DNA from: RGIG8767 sp964487395
Lineage (GTDB): Bacteria; Bacillota; Clostridia; Lachnospirales; Lachnospiraceae
Assembly (NCBI GenBank): GCA_964487395.1
Contig: CAZAQH010000020.1
Span: forward strand, 1 to 28,995
Reading direction: 5' to 3'
Length of the DNA: 28,995 nt
Positions 7,715-14,614 of the stretch are shown one piece after another. The notes below the pieces were generated by a model. It was not told the DNA's origin. It searched no databases and saw nothing but the letters and a program-made list of their open reading frames with translations. Both the position numbers and the translations under genes were made by a program. Each line of letters begins with the position of its first letter. The first letter of the stretch is position 1.

Positions 7715-8893
7715 ATGGGAAAGATTCTTATTTTTACAGGAAAAGGCGGAGTTGGTAAAAGCAGTGTTGCAACAGCACATGCCATTAAAAGTGCAAAAGA
7801 AGGAAAGAAAACATTGCTGGTAAGTACGGATATGGCACACAATCTTGGAGATATCTTTGGAATCCGTATGGGAAAAGAACCAAAGAATATCATTCCTAAT
7901 TTAGATGTATATGAAATCGATCCGGAATATGTATGTGAACAGGATTACAAGTACATGATGGATTCCATCACAAAACTAATGCCGGATATGGGAGGCACAG
8001 ATTTAAGTGATATGGGAATGCTTCCCGGAACAGAAGAACTTTTTTCCCTATTAAAAATAGCCGACCTGCATAACGAAGGAACATATGAAAGAATTATGGT
8101 GGACTGTGCACCAACAGGAGAAACACTGTCACTGCTTAAATTCCCAGAACTTTTATCCTGGTATATGGAAAAGTTGTTTCCAATTGGAAAAGTAGGAGTA
8201 AGGCTTTTAGCACCAGTTGCAAAAGCAGTTTATAAGGTGGAAATTCCTAATAAAAATGCAATGAATGATATTGAAAAAATGTATGTAAAATTATGTGAGC
8301 TTCAGGAGCTTTTTAAGGACAGAGAGGTAACAGGCATACGAATTGTAACGGTTCCTGAAAAAATGATTGTGGAAGAAACTAAACGTAATTATATGTATAT
8401 GAATCTCTATAATTTCAATGTGGATGGAATTTATATTAACCGTATTTTGCCACAGGATATTGAAAATGTTTTTTTTACACAATGGCTCTTACTGCAAAAG
8501 GAATACATCACACAGCTAAAAGAGTGTTTCGGGAATATTCCGGTTTATGAGATTCCATGGTATGACGAGGAATTAAAAGGACAAAAGGCGATTGAAAGAA
8601 TGATAGAAGATGTATTAAAAACAGATGATGTATTTGAAACCAAAATTATCACAGACCGAGAAACCTTCATGCAGAATGACACCGGATACCGGTTACAGGT
8701 TTTTGTGCCTGGAGCAGAAAAGGGTGATGTTGATTTGTTTCAGGCAGCAACAGACGTGGTAATTAAAATTGGTAATTTCAAACGCAACATTCCGCTTCCT
8801 AATGTACTTAGACAATACGCAATCACCAGTGCAAAACTGGAAGAAGGAGAACTCAATATCCAGTTTGAGAAGGGAGAAGAGGAACATGAATAA
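7715..8893 (+). CDS. ArsA/Get3-family ATPase with C-terminal HSP20-like domain (first)
   Basis: A 392-residue cytosolic ATPase of the ArsA/Get3 (TRC40) branch of deviant-Walker P-loop proteins. The P-loop is GKGGVGKS (9-16) with both signature lysines, switch I is STDMAHNLGD (catalytic Asp39), and switch II is DCAPTGETLSLLKFPE starting at Asp130. The last 75 residues or so (YRLQVFVPGAEKGDVDL... to IPLPNVLRQY...LNIQFEKGEEE) look like the HSP20-like domain found at the end of some bacterial ArsA homologues. There is no CxxC zinc dimer motif as in Get3, and I see no equivalent of the arsenite-binding cysteines of ArsA. Its stop overlaps the start of a Met-rich small protein, and a paralogue follows. 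A chaperone or targeting role is more likely than arsenite export, with no ArsB in sight; the client is unknown. Confidence 0.85.
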   Translation: MGKILIFTGKGGVGKSSVATAHAIKSAKEGKKTLLVSTDMAHNLGDIFGIRMGKEPKNIIPNLDVYEIDPEYVCEQDYKYMMDSITKLMPDMGGTDLSDMGMLPGTEELFSLLKIADLHNEGTYERIMVDCAPTGETLSLLKFPELLSWYMEKLFPIGKVGVRLLAPVAKAVYKVEIPNKNAMNDIEKMYVKLCELQELFKDREVTGIRIVTVPEKMIVEETKRNYMYMNLYNFNVDGIYINRILPQDIENVFFTQWLLLQKEYITQLKECFGNIPVYEIPWYDEELKGQKAIERMIEDVLKTDDVFETKIITDRETFMQNDTGYRLQVFVPGAEKGDVDLFQAATDVVIKIGNFKRNIPLPNVLRQYAITSAKLEEGELNIQFEKGEEEHE

Positions 8894-9122
8894 AGAAATG
8901 ATGGGACGATTAAAAACAGCAGGTGAATATCAGAAAAAAGCGATTCGGGCCTTATTCCCGGAAGAAATGGAAGATCATCTTACTTTAATAGAAAAAGAAA
9001 TGAAAGCCATGTTTATGGAGATGGCAATGGCAGCTTTCATGGAAGCGAAGGCCAATTCACCCGAAGAAGATAAAACAGAAAAAACGGAAACGAAGAAAAC
9101 AAAAAAGGTCGATATCGATTGA
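8886..9122 (+). CDS. Met-rich 78-residue protein between two ArsA-type ATPases
   Basis: I do not recognise this protein. It begins at ATG 8886, inside the last codons of the first ATPase, behind a purine-rich GGGAGAAGAGGA stretch. Residues 1-35 are a basic then acidic helical region (MMGRLKTAGEYQKKAIRAL, then FPEEMEDHL). Residues about 36-54 form an amphipathic helix with many Met and Ala (KEMKAMFMEMAMAAFMEAK). The tail (about 55-78) is a charged Lys/Glu/Thr run ending VDID. There is no signal peptide or membrane helix. Met-rich amphipathic helices are typical of surfaces that bind hydrophobic segments, so a partner or cap for the ATPases' client groove is a reasonable guess. The placement between two paralogues, 12 bases before the second, implies fixed stoichiometry with them. 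Confidence 0.75.
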   Translation: MNKEMMGRLKTAGEYQKKAIRALFPEEMEDHLTLIEKEMKAMFMEMAMAAFMEAKANSPEEDKTEKTETKKTKKVDID

Positions 9123-9134
9123 GAGGATAAACAT

Positions 9135-10289
9135 ATGAGAATAATTATATATACCGGAAAAGGCGGCGTGGGAAAAACAAGTATGGCAGCAGCAAGTGCC
9201 TGTAAAATAGCAGAAAGCGGAAAGAAAGTATTGATTATGAGTACCGATCAGGCACATAGTCTTTCTGATGCATTTGATGCAAAACTTGGAAAAGACCCAA
9301 AAACAGTAACGGAACGTCTTGACGCGGTGGAAATTGATACCGTTTATGAGGCAGAAAAAAGCTGGGGCAGCCTTAAAAAATACATGAAGCAATTATTGAC
9401 TTTAAAGCAGGATGGAGGAATTGAAGTAGAGGAAATGCTTGTATTTCCAGGGTTAGAAGAATTGTTTTCCATGTTTCGTATTTTAGATGAATATGAAAAG
9501 AATTACTATGACACAATTATTGTAGACTGTGCACCAACAGGAGAAACGCTTTCACTTTTAAAGTATCCGGAAAAGTTATCCGACTTTATTAATAAGGTGC
9601 TTCCAATGAAACGAAAGGGTGTAAAAGCAGCAGGTCCGCTCGTAGAAAAGACGATGAAAATCCCAATGCCAAAAGAGGATGTGTTTGATGAAATTGAGAA
9701 TCTGATGGACAGAATGGAAAAATTACAGAATCTCATGTTAAATCAGGATATCGTAAGTCTGCGCGTTGTGACAACTCCTGAGAAAATTGTGGTAAATGAA
9801 GCAAAACGCAATTTTACCTGTTTGTATTTATACCATTATAATGTAGATGCCATTATTGTGAATCGTATTTATCCGAAGGAAGCCATGGAAGGATACTTCA
9901 ATAAGTGGACTACCATGCAGGAAGAATCATTATCAGATATAAAAGCAAGTTTTAGTGAAGTACCCAAATTCTACGTAGAACTTCAGAAAAAGGAAGTGCG
10001 TACTCTGCCTGTTTTAAAAGAACTTGGCAACACGATTTTTGCAAAAGAAGAACCAAATGACGTGTTATTTAAGAAACAGATTTATGAAATTGACTATGAG
10101 AATCAGTGCCTTACTATTTACCTTCCCTTTGCAGACAAAACAGAAATGAAGCTGGAACAAATACAAAATGAACTGGTTATTGGTGTAAAAAATGAGGTCC
10201 GCAGATTCCCACTTCCATCCAAATTTACTGAAAAAGAAATCACAGGTGCCAAATTTGATGATGGATACTTAAAGATATCCTTTTCGTAA
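9135..10289 (+). CDS. ArsA/Get3-family ATPase with C-terminal HSP20-like domain (second)
   Basis: A 384-residue paralogue of the ATPase at 7715. It has P-loop GKGGVGKT (8-15), switch I STDQAHSLSDAF (catalytic Asp38), switch II DCAPTGETLSLLKYPE, and a C-terminal beta domain of about 75 residues (CLTIYLPFADKTEMKLE... FPLPSKFTEKEITGAKF). Both copies keep the residues needed for ATP hydrolysis, so neither looks decayed. E. coli ArsA is two such halves in one chain; here the halves are separate genes, which could pair as a heterodimer. Four scattered cysteines, none in CxxC, argue against a Get3-like zinc clasp. It follows the Met-rich protein by 12 bases. A promoter-like site lies between it and the FMN enzyme, so the ATPase trio may be a unit of its own. 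Confidence 0.85.
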   Translation: MRIIIYTGKGGVGKTSMAAASACKIAESGKKVLIMSTDQAHSLSDAFDAKLGKDPKTVTERLDAVEIDTVYEAEKSWGSLKKYMKQLLTLKQDGGIEVEEMLVFPGLEELFSMFRILDEYEKNYYDTIIVDCAPTGETLSLLKYPEKLSDFINKVLPMKRKGVKAAGPLVEKTMKIPMPKEDVFDEIENLMDRMEKLQNLMLNQDIVSLRVVTTPEKIVVNEAKRNFTCLYLYHYNVDAIIVNRIYPKEAMEGYFNKWTTMQEESLSDIKASFSEVPKFYVELQKKEVRTLPVLKELGNTIFAKEEPNDVLFKKQIYEIDYENQCLTIYLPFADKTEMKLEQIQNELVIGVKNEVRRFPLPSKFTEKEITGAKFDDGYLKISFS

Positions 10290-10293
10290 TGAT

Positions 10294-10323
10294 TTGACTT
10301 TTCCTGTTCATACGAATTACAAT
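10294..10323 (+). promoter_or_regulatory. Possible internal promoter before the FMN enzyme
   Basis: TTGACT (10294-10299), an 18-base spacer and TACAAT (10318-10323) match the vegetative consensus at 5 of 6 in each hexamer. It would let the metabolic genes be expressed apart from the ATPases. Confidence 0.5.
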
Positions 10324-10356
10324 AAAAATAACATATACAAAATAGGAGGAGTCAGA

Positions 10357-11268
10357 ATGGATATGCAGCAAAGAAATTTTTATGGAGAAAAGCCTGCTGA
10401 TTCAAATCAGATTACAAGAGATTATTTTGATTCGTTACTACTGGAAACAAGATATATAGATGCAAAACTGCCAACAACAGAAATCAAACTGTATGGCGAA
10501 ATATTTAAGACGCCGATTATGACGGCAGCATTATCTCATCTTCATTCTGTTTGCGAAAATGGAATGGTGGAATTTGCAAAAGGGGCTAAAGATGCAGGGG
10601 CATTGCACTGGGTTGGCATGGGAGAGGATGAGGAACTGGAAGCAATCCTTGCAACAGGTGCAAAGACTGTAAAGATTATTAAACCACATGCGGATAATAA
10701 AGAAGTAATCAGAAAAATAGAGCATGCAGTAACGCATGGAGCCTTTGCAGTAGGAATGGATATTGACCATGCTTTTTCCGGCAATGGAGAGTATGACAAT
10801 ATATATGGTCTGCCAATGAAATCAAAGACGTTTGAAGAAATCAAATCATTTGTAGATGCCACACGGGTTCCATTTATTGTAAAAGGAGTCTTAAGTGTGA
10901 CAGATGCAGAAAAATGCGTAAATGCCGGAGTGAAAGGAATTTTAATTTCCCACCATCATGGAATTATGGATTATTCCGTACCACCATTAATGGTACTTCC
11001 TGATATTGTGAAAGCTGTAGACGGAGAGATTCCAATTTTTGTTGACTGTGGTATTGAAAGTGGAATGGATGTCTACAAAGCACTTGCACTGGGAGCAACT
11101 GCGGTATGTGTTGGCAGAAATTTAATGGAACCATTAAAACAGGGTGCGTGTGGGGTAAGTGAACGCATGAATCAGATGAATAGAGAATTAATATCTACAA
11201 TGGCACGGACTGGAGTCCATTCATTAAACGATATGGATGCAACGGTTATTCACCATAGAACCTTTTAG
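10357..11268 (+). CDS. FMN-dependent alpha-hydroxyacid dehydrogenase-like protein
   Basis: A 303-residue TIM-barrel flavoprotein of the lactate/glycolate oxidase superfamily. Visible family features are TPIMTAALSHLHS (about 52-64, the ISPMA-like FMN strand), VKGV with the FMN-contacting Lys176, the active-site His segment SHHHG (198-202), and the phosphate-binding end DCGIESGMDVYKALALGATAVCVGR (230-254). In true hydroxyacid oxidases His is followed by GGR, whose Arg binds the substrate carboxylate; here it is HGIMD, so that Arg is missing and the substrate is probably not a simple 2-hydroxyacid. It starts at ATG 10357, 7 bases after a perfect AGGAGG. A sugar-isomerase-like gene follows after 15 bases, suggesting a shared but unidentified pathway. 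Confidence 0.8.
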   Translation: MDMQQRNFYGEKPADSNQITRDYFDSLLLETRYIDAKLPTTEIKLYGEIFKTPIMTAALSHLHSVCENGMVEFAKGAKDAGALHWVGMGEDEELEAILATGAKTVKIIKPHADNKEVIRKIEHAVTHGAFAVGMDIDHAFSGNGEYDNIYGLPMKSKTFEEIKSFVDATRVPFIVKGVLSVTDAEKCVNAGVKGILISHHHGIMDYSVPPLMVLPDIVKAVDGEIPIFVDCGIESGMDVYKALALGATAVCVGRNLMEPLKQGACGVSERMNQMNRELISTMARTGVHSLNDMDATVIHHRTF

Positions 11269-11283
11269 TGAGGTAGAGACAAT

Positions 11284-12105
11284 ATGTTATTAGGATTATC
11301 ATCACCGCTGGCACATAAAACACCACAGGAATGGGCAGCCAGAATGAAAGAACTAGGCTGTGGAAGTGTGGTATTTCCTGTTGATTACCTGGCAGGAGAA
11401 AAAGTAATAGAGTCGTATTGTAAAGCGGCCAAAGAACAAGGGCTTGTGATTGCAGAAGTCGGAGTATGGCGTAATGTGCTTGCCTGTGACAAAGATAAAA
11501 GAGAGGAAGCAGTCCAATATGCTATTGGTCAGTTGCGTATGGCAGAAGAAATAGAAGCCATATGCTGCGTGAATGTAGCAGGCAATTTGGCAGGTCCACG
11601 CTGGGATGCCGGATATCGTGAAAATTTTAATCGTGAGACATGGGATAGAACGGTAGAGAGTATTCAGATGATTATCGATACGGTAAATCCTGTTCATACA
11701 AAATATGCAATTGAGTCGATGCCGTGGATGATTCCGACAGGACCGGAAGAATATTTACGACTGATAAAAGACGTAGACCGTTCGTCGTTTGGAGTACATC
11801 TTGACATTGTGAATATGATAACGGACCCCAAACGGTATTTTTTTAATGATGAATTTATGCGGAAATGCTTTTTACTTTTACAAGGCAGAATTTGCAGCTG
11901 TCATGTAAAGGATGTAAAATTACGTGAAGAATATACTTTTCAACTTGAGGAAACAAGTTGTGGAGAAGGAATGCTGAATCTGGAATTGTATGTGCAGCTT
12001 GCAGAAGAAGAAAATCCGACCATGCCAATGATTATTGAACATTTGCATTCGGATGAGGAATATATAAAAAGCCTTCAATATGTACAGAAAAGAATAGGCT
12101 TATAG
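11284..12105 (+). CDS. Sugar phosphate isomerase/epimerase family TIM-barrel protein
   Basis: A 273-residue protein of the xylose-isomerase-like / AP endonuclease 2 TIM-barrel superfamily. Probable metal ligands are Glu144 (YAIES), Asp174 (VHLDIVN), His207 (SCHVKD) and Glu252 (IIEHL), the usual Glu-Asp-His-Glu set at strand ends. SGxGE-like and HxxDPK segments (DPKRYFF, CGEGMLNL) are also present. Members isomerise or epimerise ketoses, inosose or hydroxypyruvate, and some are lyases; I cannot tell which. It is 15 bases downstream of the FMN enzyme and 40 bases upstream of a HAD phosphatase, behind a GAGGTAGAG ribosome site. Together these three look like a small carbohydrate or polyol pathway. 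Confidence 0.82.
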   Translation: MLLGLSSPLAHKTPQEWAARMKELGCGSVVFPVDYLAGEKVIESYCKAAKEQGLVIAEVGVWRNVLACDKDKREEAVQYAIGQLRMAEEIEAICCVNVAGNLAGPRWDAGYRENFNRETWDRTVESIQMIIDTVNPVHTKYAIESMPWMIPTGPEEYLRLIKDVDRSSFGVHLDIVNMITDPKRYFFNDEFMRKCFLLLQGRICSCHVKDVKLREEYTFQLEETSCGEGMLNLELYVQLAEEENPTMPMIIEHLHSDEEYIKSLQYVQKRIGL

Positions 12106-12145
12106 CAGATGATATTACAAAATTTTAGTGAAGTGAGGATATGAA

Positions 12146-12808
12146 ATGAAATACAAGGCAGTTATTTTTGATATGGATGGTGTTATTTTTGATTCCGAGA
12201 GACTGGTTCTTGAAAGTTGGAAACAGATTGCAGAAAAATATGGCATTCAAAATGTGGAAGAAGTATTGATTAAATGTATTGGCGTAAATGCTGTCATTAC
12301 CAGAGACATTTTCCTTGAGTATTATGGAAAGGATTTCCCGTATGATATGTATAAAACAGAATGCTCCAGTCTTTTTCATACATGGTGTAAGACAAAAGGA
12401 CTTCCGATTAAAAAGGGAGTGACAGAGTTATTAGAATATTTAAACGATTCCGGTTACAAGGTTGGATTGGCATCCTCTACCAGATATGAGATTGTAAAGG
12501 AAGAACTTGAGGAAGCAGGTCTTTTACCTTATTTTCATAATTTAACCGGTGGAGATATGTTAAAGAAAAGCAAACCGGAGCCTGATATATTTTTGATGGC
12601 ATGTGAAAGTCTATCCGTAAAACCGGAAGAAGCAATTGGAATTGAAGATTCCTATAATGGAATTCGTGCTTTATCAAGAGCCGGTATGCTGCCTGTTATG
12701 GTGCCGGATATGATTGCACCGGATGAAGAAATGAAAGACTTCGCAGAGTTTATATTTGATGATTTATTAGAAGTACTTAAATGGATACAGACAAGCCGAG
12801 ATATATAA
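12146..12808 (+). CDS. HAD-superfamily phosphatase / beta-phosphoglucomutase-like
   Basis: A 220-residue HAD hydrolase of subfamily IA. Motif I is FDMDGVIFDS (nucleophile Asp9, acid/base Asp11), motif II lies in LASSTR, motif III is the Lys in KKSKPEPDIF, and motif IV is GIEDSYNGI. The helical cap inserted after motif I and the DGVIFDSE start are typical of beta-phosphoglucomutase and 2-deoxyglucose-6-phosphatase relatives. The enzyme should act on a small phosphorylated sugar in the cytosol. I chose ATG 12146 over ATG 12141 because it is in frame and 7 bases after GAGG. Its 3' end runs close to the TrmO-like gene, whose ribosome site it contains. Substrate assignment is not possible from sequence. 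Confidence 0.88.
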   Translation: MKYKAVIFDMDGVIFDSERLVLESWKQIAEKYGIQNVEEVLIKCIGVNAVITRDIFLEYYGKDFPYDMYKTECSSLFHTWCKTKGLPIKKGVTELLEYLNDSGYKVGLASSTRYEIVKEELEEAGLLPYFHNLTGGDMLKKSKPEPDIFLMACESLSVKPEEAIGIEDSYNGIRALSRAGMLPVMVPDMIAPDEEMKDFAEFIFDDLLEVLKWIQTSRDI

Positions 12809-12819
12809 GAGGTGTAGGA

Positions 12820-13494
12820 ATGAAAATCATTGCACATATTTATACGGATTTCCCTACTAAATTTGGTATTCCAAGACAAAGTGGTCTTATAGATGATTTA
12901 AAGGGAATGATTATAATGGAGCCGGAGTATCGTAATCCAGAGGCATTTCGTGGATTGGAAGAGTTTTCACATATCTGGCTTTTATGGAAGTTTTCTGAGT
13001 CGAAAAAAGAACATTTTTCTGCAACAGTAAAGCCACCGCGGCTTGGAGGAAAAAAGAGAATGGGAGTGTTTGCCACACGTTCTCCGTTTCGACCGAATGA
13101 TATTGGTTTATCCTGCGTACGACTGGAAAGAATAGAACTTGATTCAGAGAAAGGTCCTATTTTGCATGTGGCGGGTATTGATTTAATGGATAACACCCCG
13201 ATATATGACATCAAACCATATATTGCTTACACTGATTCACATCCGGAAGCAAAAGAAGGCTTTACGAGTGTTACAAAACAGCATCAACTCACGATTGCAT
13301 TTCCGGATAAATGGCTTGATATGATTCCAAAAGAGAAAAGAAAAGGCGTATATGACATGCTTAGTCAGGACCCAAGACCAGCTTATGATTTATATCCGGA
13401 CCGAATATATGGAATTGAATATGCCGGTTTTGATATACGTTTTTGTGTCAATGAGGATATCGTAACAGTATGCGAAATTATAATAAAAAAATAA
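12820..13494 (+). CDS. TrmO-like tRNA (t6A37) methyltransferase, TsaA-domain protein
   Basis: A 224-residue protein of the TsaA/YaeB family; in E. coli the member TrmO adds a methyl group to N6-threonylcarbamoyladenosine 37 of certain tRNAs using SAM. The N-terminal beta-barrel domain has GIPRQSGL, a central LEEFSHIWLLWKF, the diagnostic RMGVFATRSPFRPNDIGLSCVRL (about 73-95), and DLMDNTPIYDIKPYIAY. A C-terminal extension (about 150-224) ends in a basic tail. I start at ATG 12820, seven bases after AGAGGT; the upstream in-frame ATG at 12781 lies inside the HAD gene with no ribosome site. A hairpin terminator follows. Family is firm; the exact tRNA target is inferred. Confidence 0.88.
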   Translation: MKIIAHIYTDFPTKFGIPRQSGLIDDLKGMIIMEPEYRNPEAFRGLEEFSHIWLLWKFSESKKEHFSATVKPPRLGGKKRMGVFATRSPFRPNDIGLSCVRLERIELDSEKGPILHVAGIDLMDNTPIYDIKPYIAYTDSHPEAKEGFTSVTKQHQLTIAFPDKWLDMIPKEKRKGVYDMLSQDPRPAYDLYPDRIYGIEYAGFDIRFCVNEDIVTVCEIIIKK

Positions 13495-13503
13495 GATTAG
13501 CTT

Positions 13504-13547
13504 AAAGGAACCGTAAGAACAAACTCTTGTTTCTACCCGGTTCTTTT
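13504..13547 (+). terminator. Terminator after the TrmO-like gene
   Basis: AAAGGAACCG (13504-13513) pairs with CGGTTCTTTT (13538-13547) through ten pairs with one G-T, with a small inner hairpin in the loop and a T-run on the 3' arm. Confidence 0.75.
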
Positions 13548-13555
13548 GCTATACT
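13527..13555 (+). promoter_or_regulatory. Promoter of the SH3 protein gene
   Basis: TTGTTT (13527-13532), 17-base spacer and TATACT (13550-13555). It overlaps the preceding terminator, so the two signals share bases. The -35 match is moderate. Confidence 0.5.
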
Positions 13556-13617
13556 ATAGTGGCAAATAATTGAAAAGCAATATTGCAGGTAATCTGCGAT
13601 ATGCAAGAGGTATAAAA

Positions 13618-14523
13618 ATGACAAGCAGACAAAACATAAAAAATTATATATATGTTTTTGTAATTACATTATTCGTAATTATGATGTGTTTTTCTTCTTT
13701 TTCGATTCATGCACGGGCAAAAGAGTTAAGTGGTACTGGTAAAATCAAGGCAGAATCCTTAAATGTGCGAAGTGGTCCTGGAAAAGAATTCGATGCAATT
13801 GGTAAAGTGTATGCGTCGGATACGGTCAAGATAGTAGGAGTGGAAAATGACTGGTATTTAATTGACTATAATGGGGCTGATGGTTATGTGTCAGCAAGTT
13901 ATGTTGAAATGGATGAGACTGAGTTAGAAGTAACAACAGAGGCTGATTCATCGGAGCAGGATGGAACAGATGAAAATGTGGAAGACGATGAAACGGCACC
14001 TCATGGGATTGAATTATATAAAACCCCTATATTAATTGGTGCTATTTTAGTGGTATTTATTATCATCATACTTACATTGAAAGGAATCCGTAAACTCGAT
14101 GACGATGATGATGACGAGTATGACGATGATGATGAGTATGAAGAAGATGAAGAAGATGATGACGAGGAAGAAGAGTACGAAGTACGCAGACCAGTAAAAA
14201 AAGCAGCTAAATCAAAGCCACGTCAAAGTATATATACATTAGAAGAGGAGATTCCGCTAAAAAGACAGTCTAAACCTGTAAAACAGCCACAGCCACAGAA
14301 AAGAACGCAGCCACAGCCGGTAAAACAAAAAGAATTAGAACTTTTGTTATCGAATAACCCGGATGATTTTCGTATAGATATTGATCCTATTTTCTTTGAA
14401 GATGAAAAGAAGGAGCCACCACGTTCAAATATTCCAAAGGAAAGGGATGCAGATTTACAGAAAGCACTTGAAAAAATGGAAGAATTAGAACGTGAAATAG
14501 AACGGATTAAAAATCAGAAATAA
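13618..14523 (+). CDS. SH3b-domain membrane protein with long acidic run
   Basis: A 301-residue protein whose parts are clear although its role is not. A signal-anchor or signal peptide spans about 9-32. A bacterial SH3 domain (38-97, LNVRSGPGKEFDAIGKV... GYVSASYVE) should lie outside the cell. After an acidic linker, a second membrane helix (136-155) is followed inside the cell by 28 residues that are all Asp, Glu or Tyr (161-188), then a Lys/Pro/Gln-rich basic stretch (189-236). It ends in a heptad-like coiled coil (278-301, LQKALEKMEELEREIERIKNQ). SH3b domains bind wall peptides, so it may link wall state to a cytoplasmic partner. I start at ATG 13618, 7 bases after AGAGG. It is a single-gene transcript between two terminators. 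Confidence 0.85.
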   Translation: MTSRQNIKNYIYVFVITLFVIMMCFSSFSIHARAKELSGTGKIKAESLNVRSGPGKEFDAIGKVYASDTVKIVGVENDWYLIDYNGADGYVSASYVEMDETELEVTTEADSSEQDGTDENVEDDETAPHGIELYKTPILIGAILVVFIIIILTLKGIRKLDDDDDDEYDDDDEYEEDEEDDDEEEEYEVRRPVKKAAKSKPRQSIYTLEEEIPLKRQSKPVKQPQPQKRTQPQPVKQKELELLLSNNPDDFRIDIDPIFFEDEKKEPPRSNIPKERDADLQKALEKMEELEREIERIKNQK

Positions 14524-14533
14524 TTATAACAAC

Positions 14534-14568
14534 AAGAAAAGAATCCATATGGGTTCTTTTCTTATTTT
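14534..14568 (+). terminator. Terminator after the SH3 protein gene
   Basis: A 13-bp stem with one T-G pair (14534-14546 with 14551-14563), a 4-base ATAT loop and an ATTTT tail. Confidence 0.88.
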
Positions 14569-14599
14569 GTGGGAAATAAGTGAAATACTTTCATCAATA

Positions 14600-14608
14600 T
14601 GGTAAAAT
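14600..14608 (+). promoter_or_regulatory. Extended -10 promoter of the deo operon
   Basis: TGG plus TAAAAT (14603-14608) forms an extended -10, with a weak GTGAAA 17 bases upstream. Transcription would begin at about 14614-14616, right at the ATG of the acyltransferase-DeoB gene, implying an almost leaderless mRNA. Confidence 0.5.
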
Positions 14609-14614
14609 GAAGAA

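Noticed and set aside
7715..10289. Arsenic resistance operon
   Set aside because: ArsA-like ATPases are present but there is no ArsB, Acr3, ArsR, ArsC or ArsD, and I see no arsenite-binding cysteine set.
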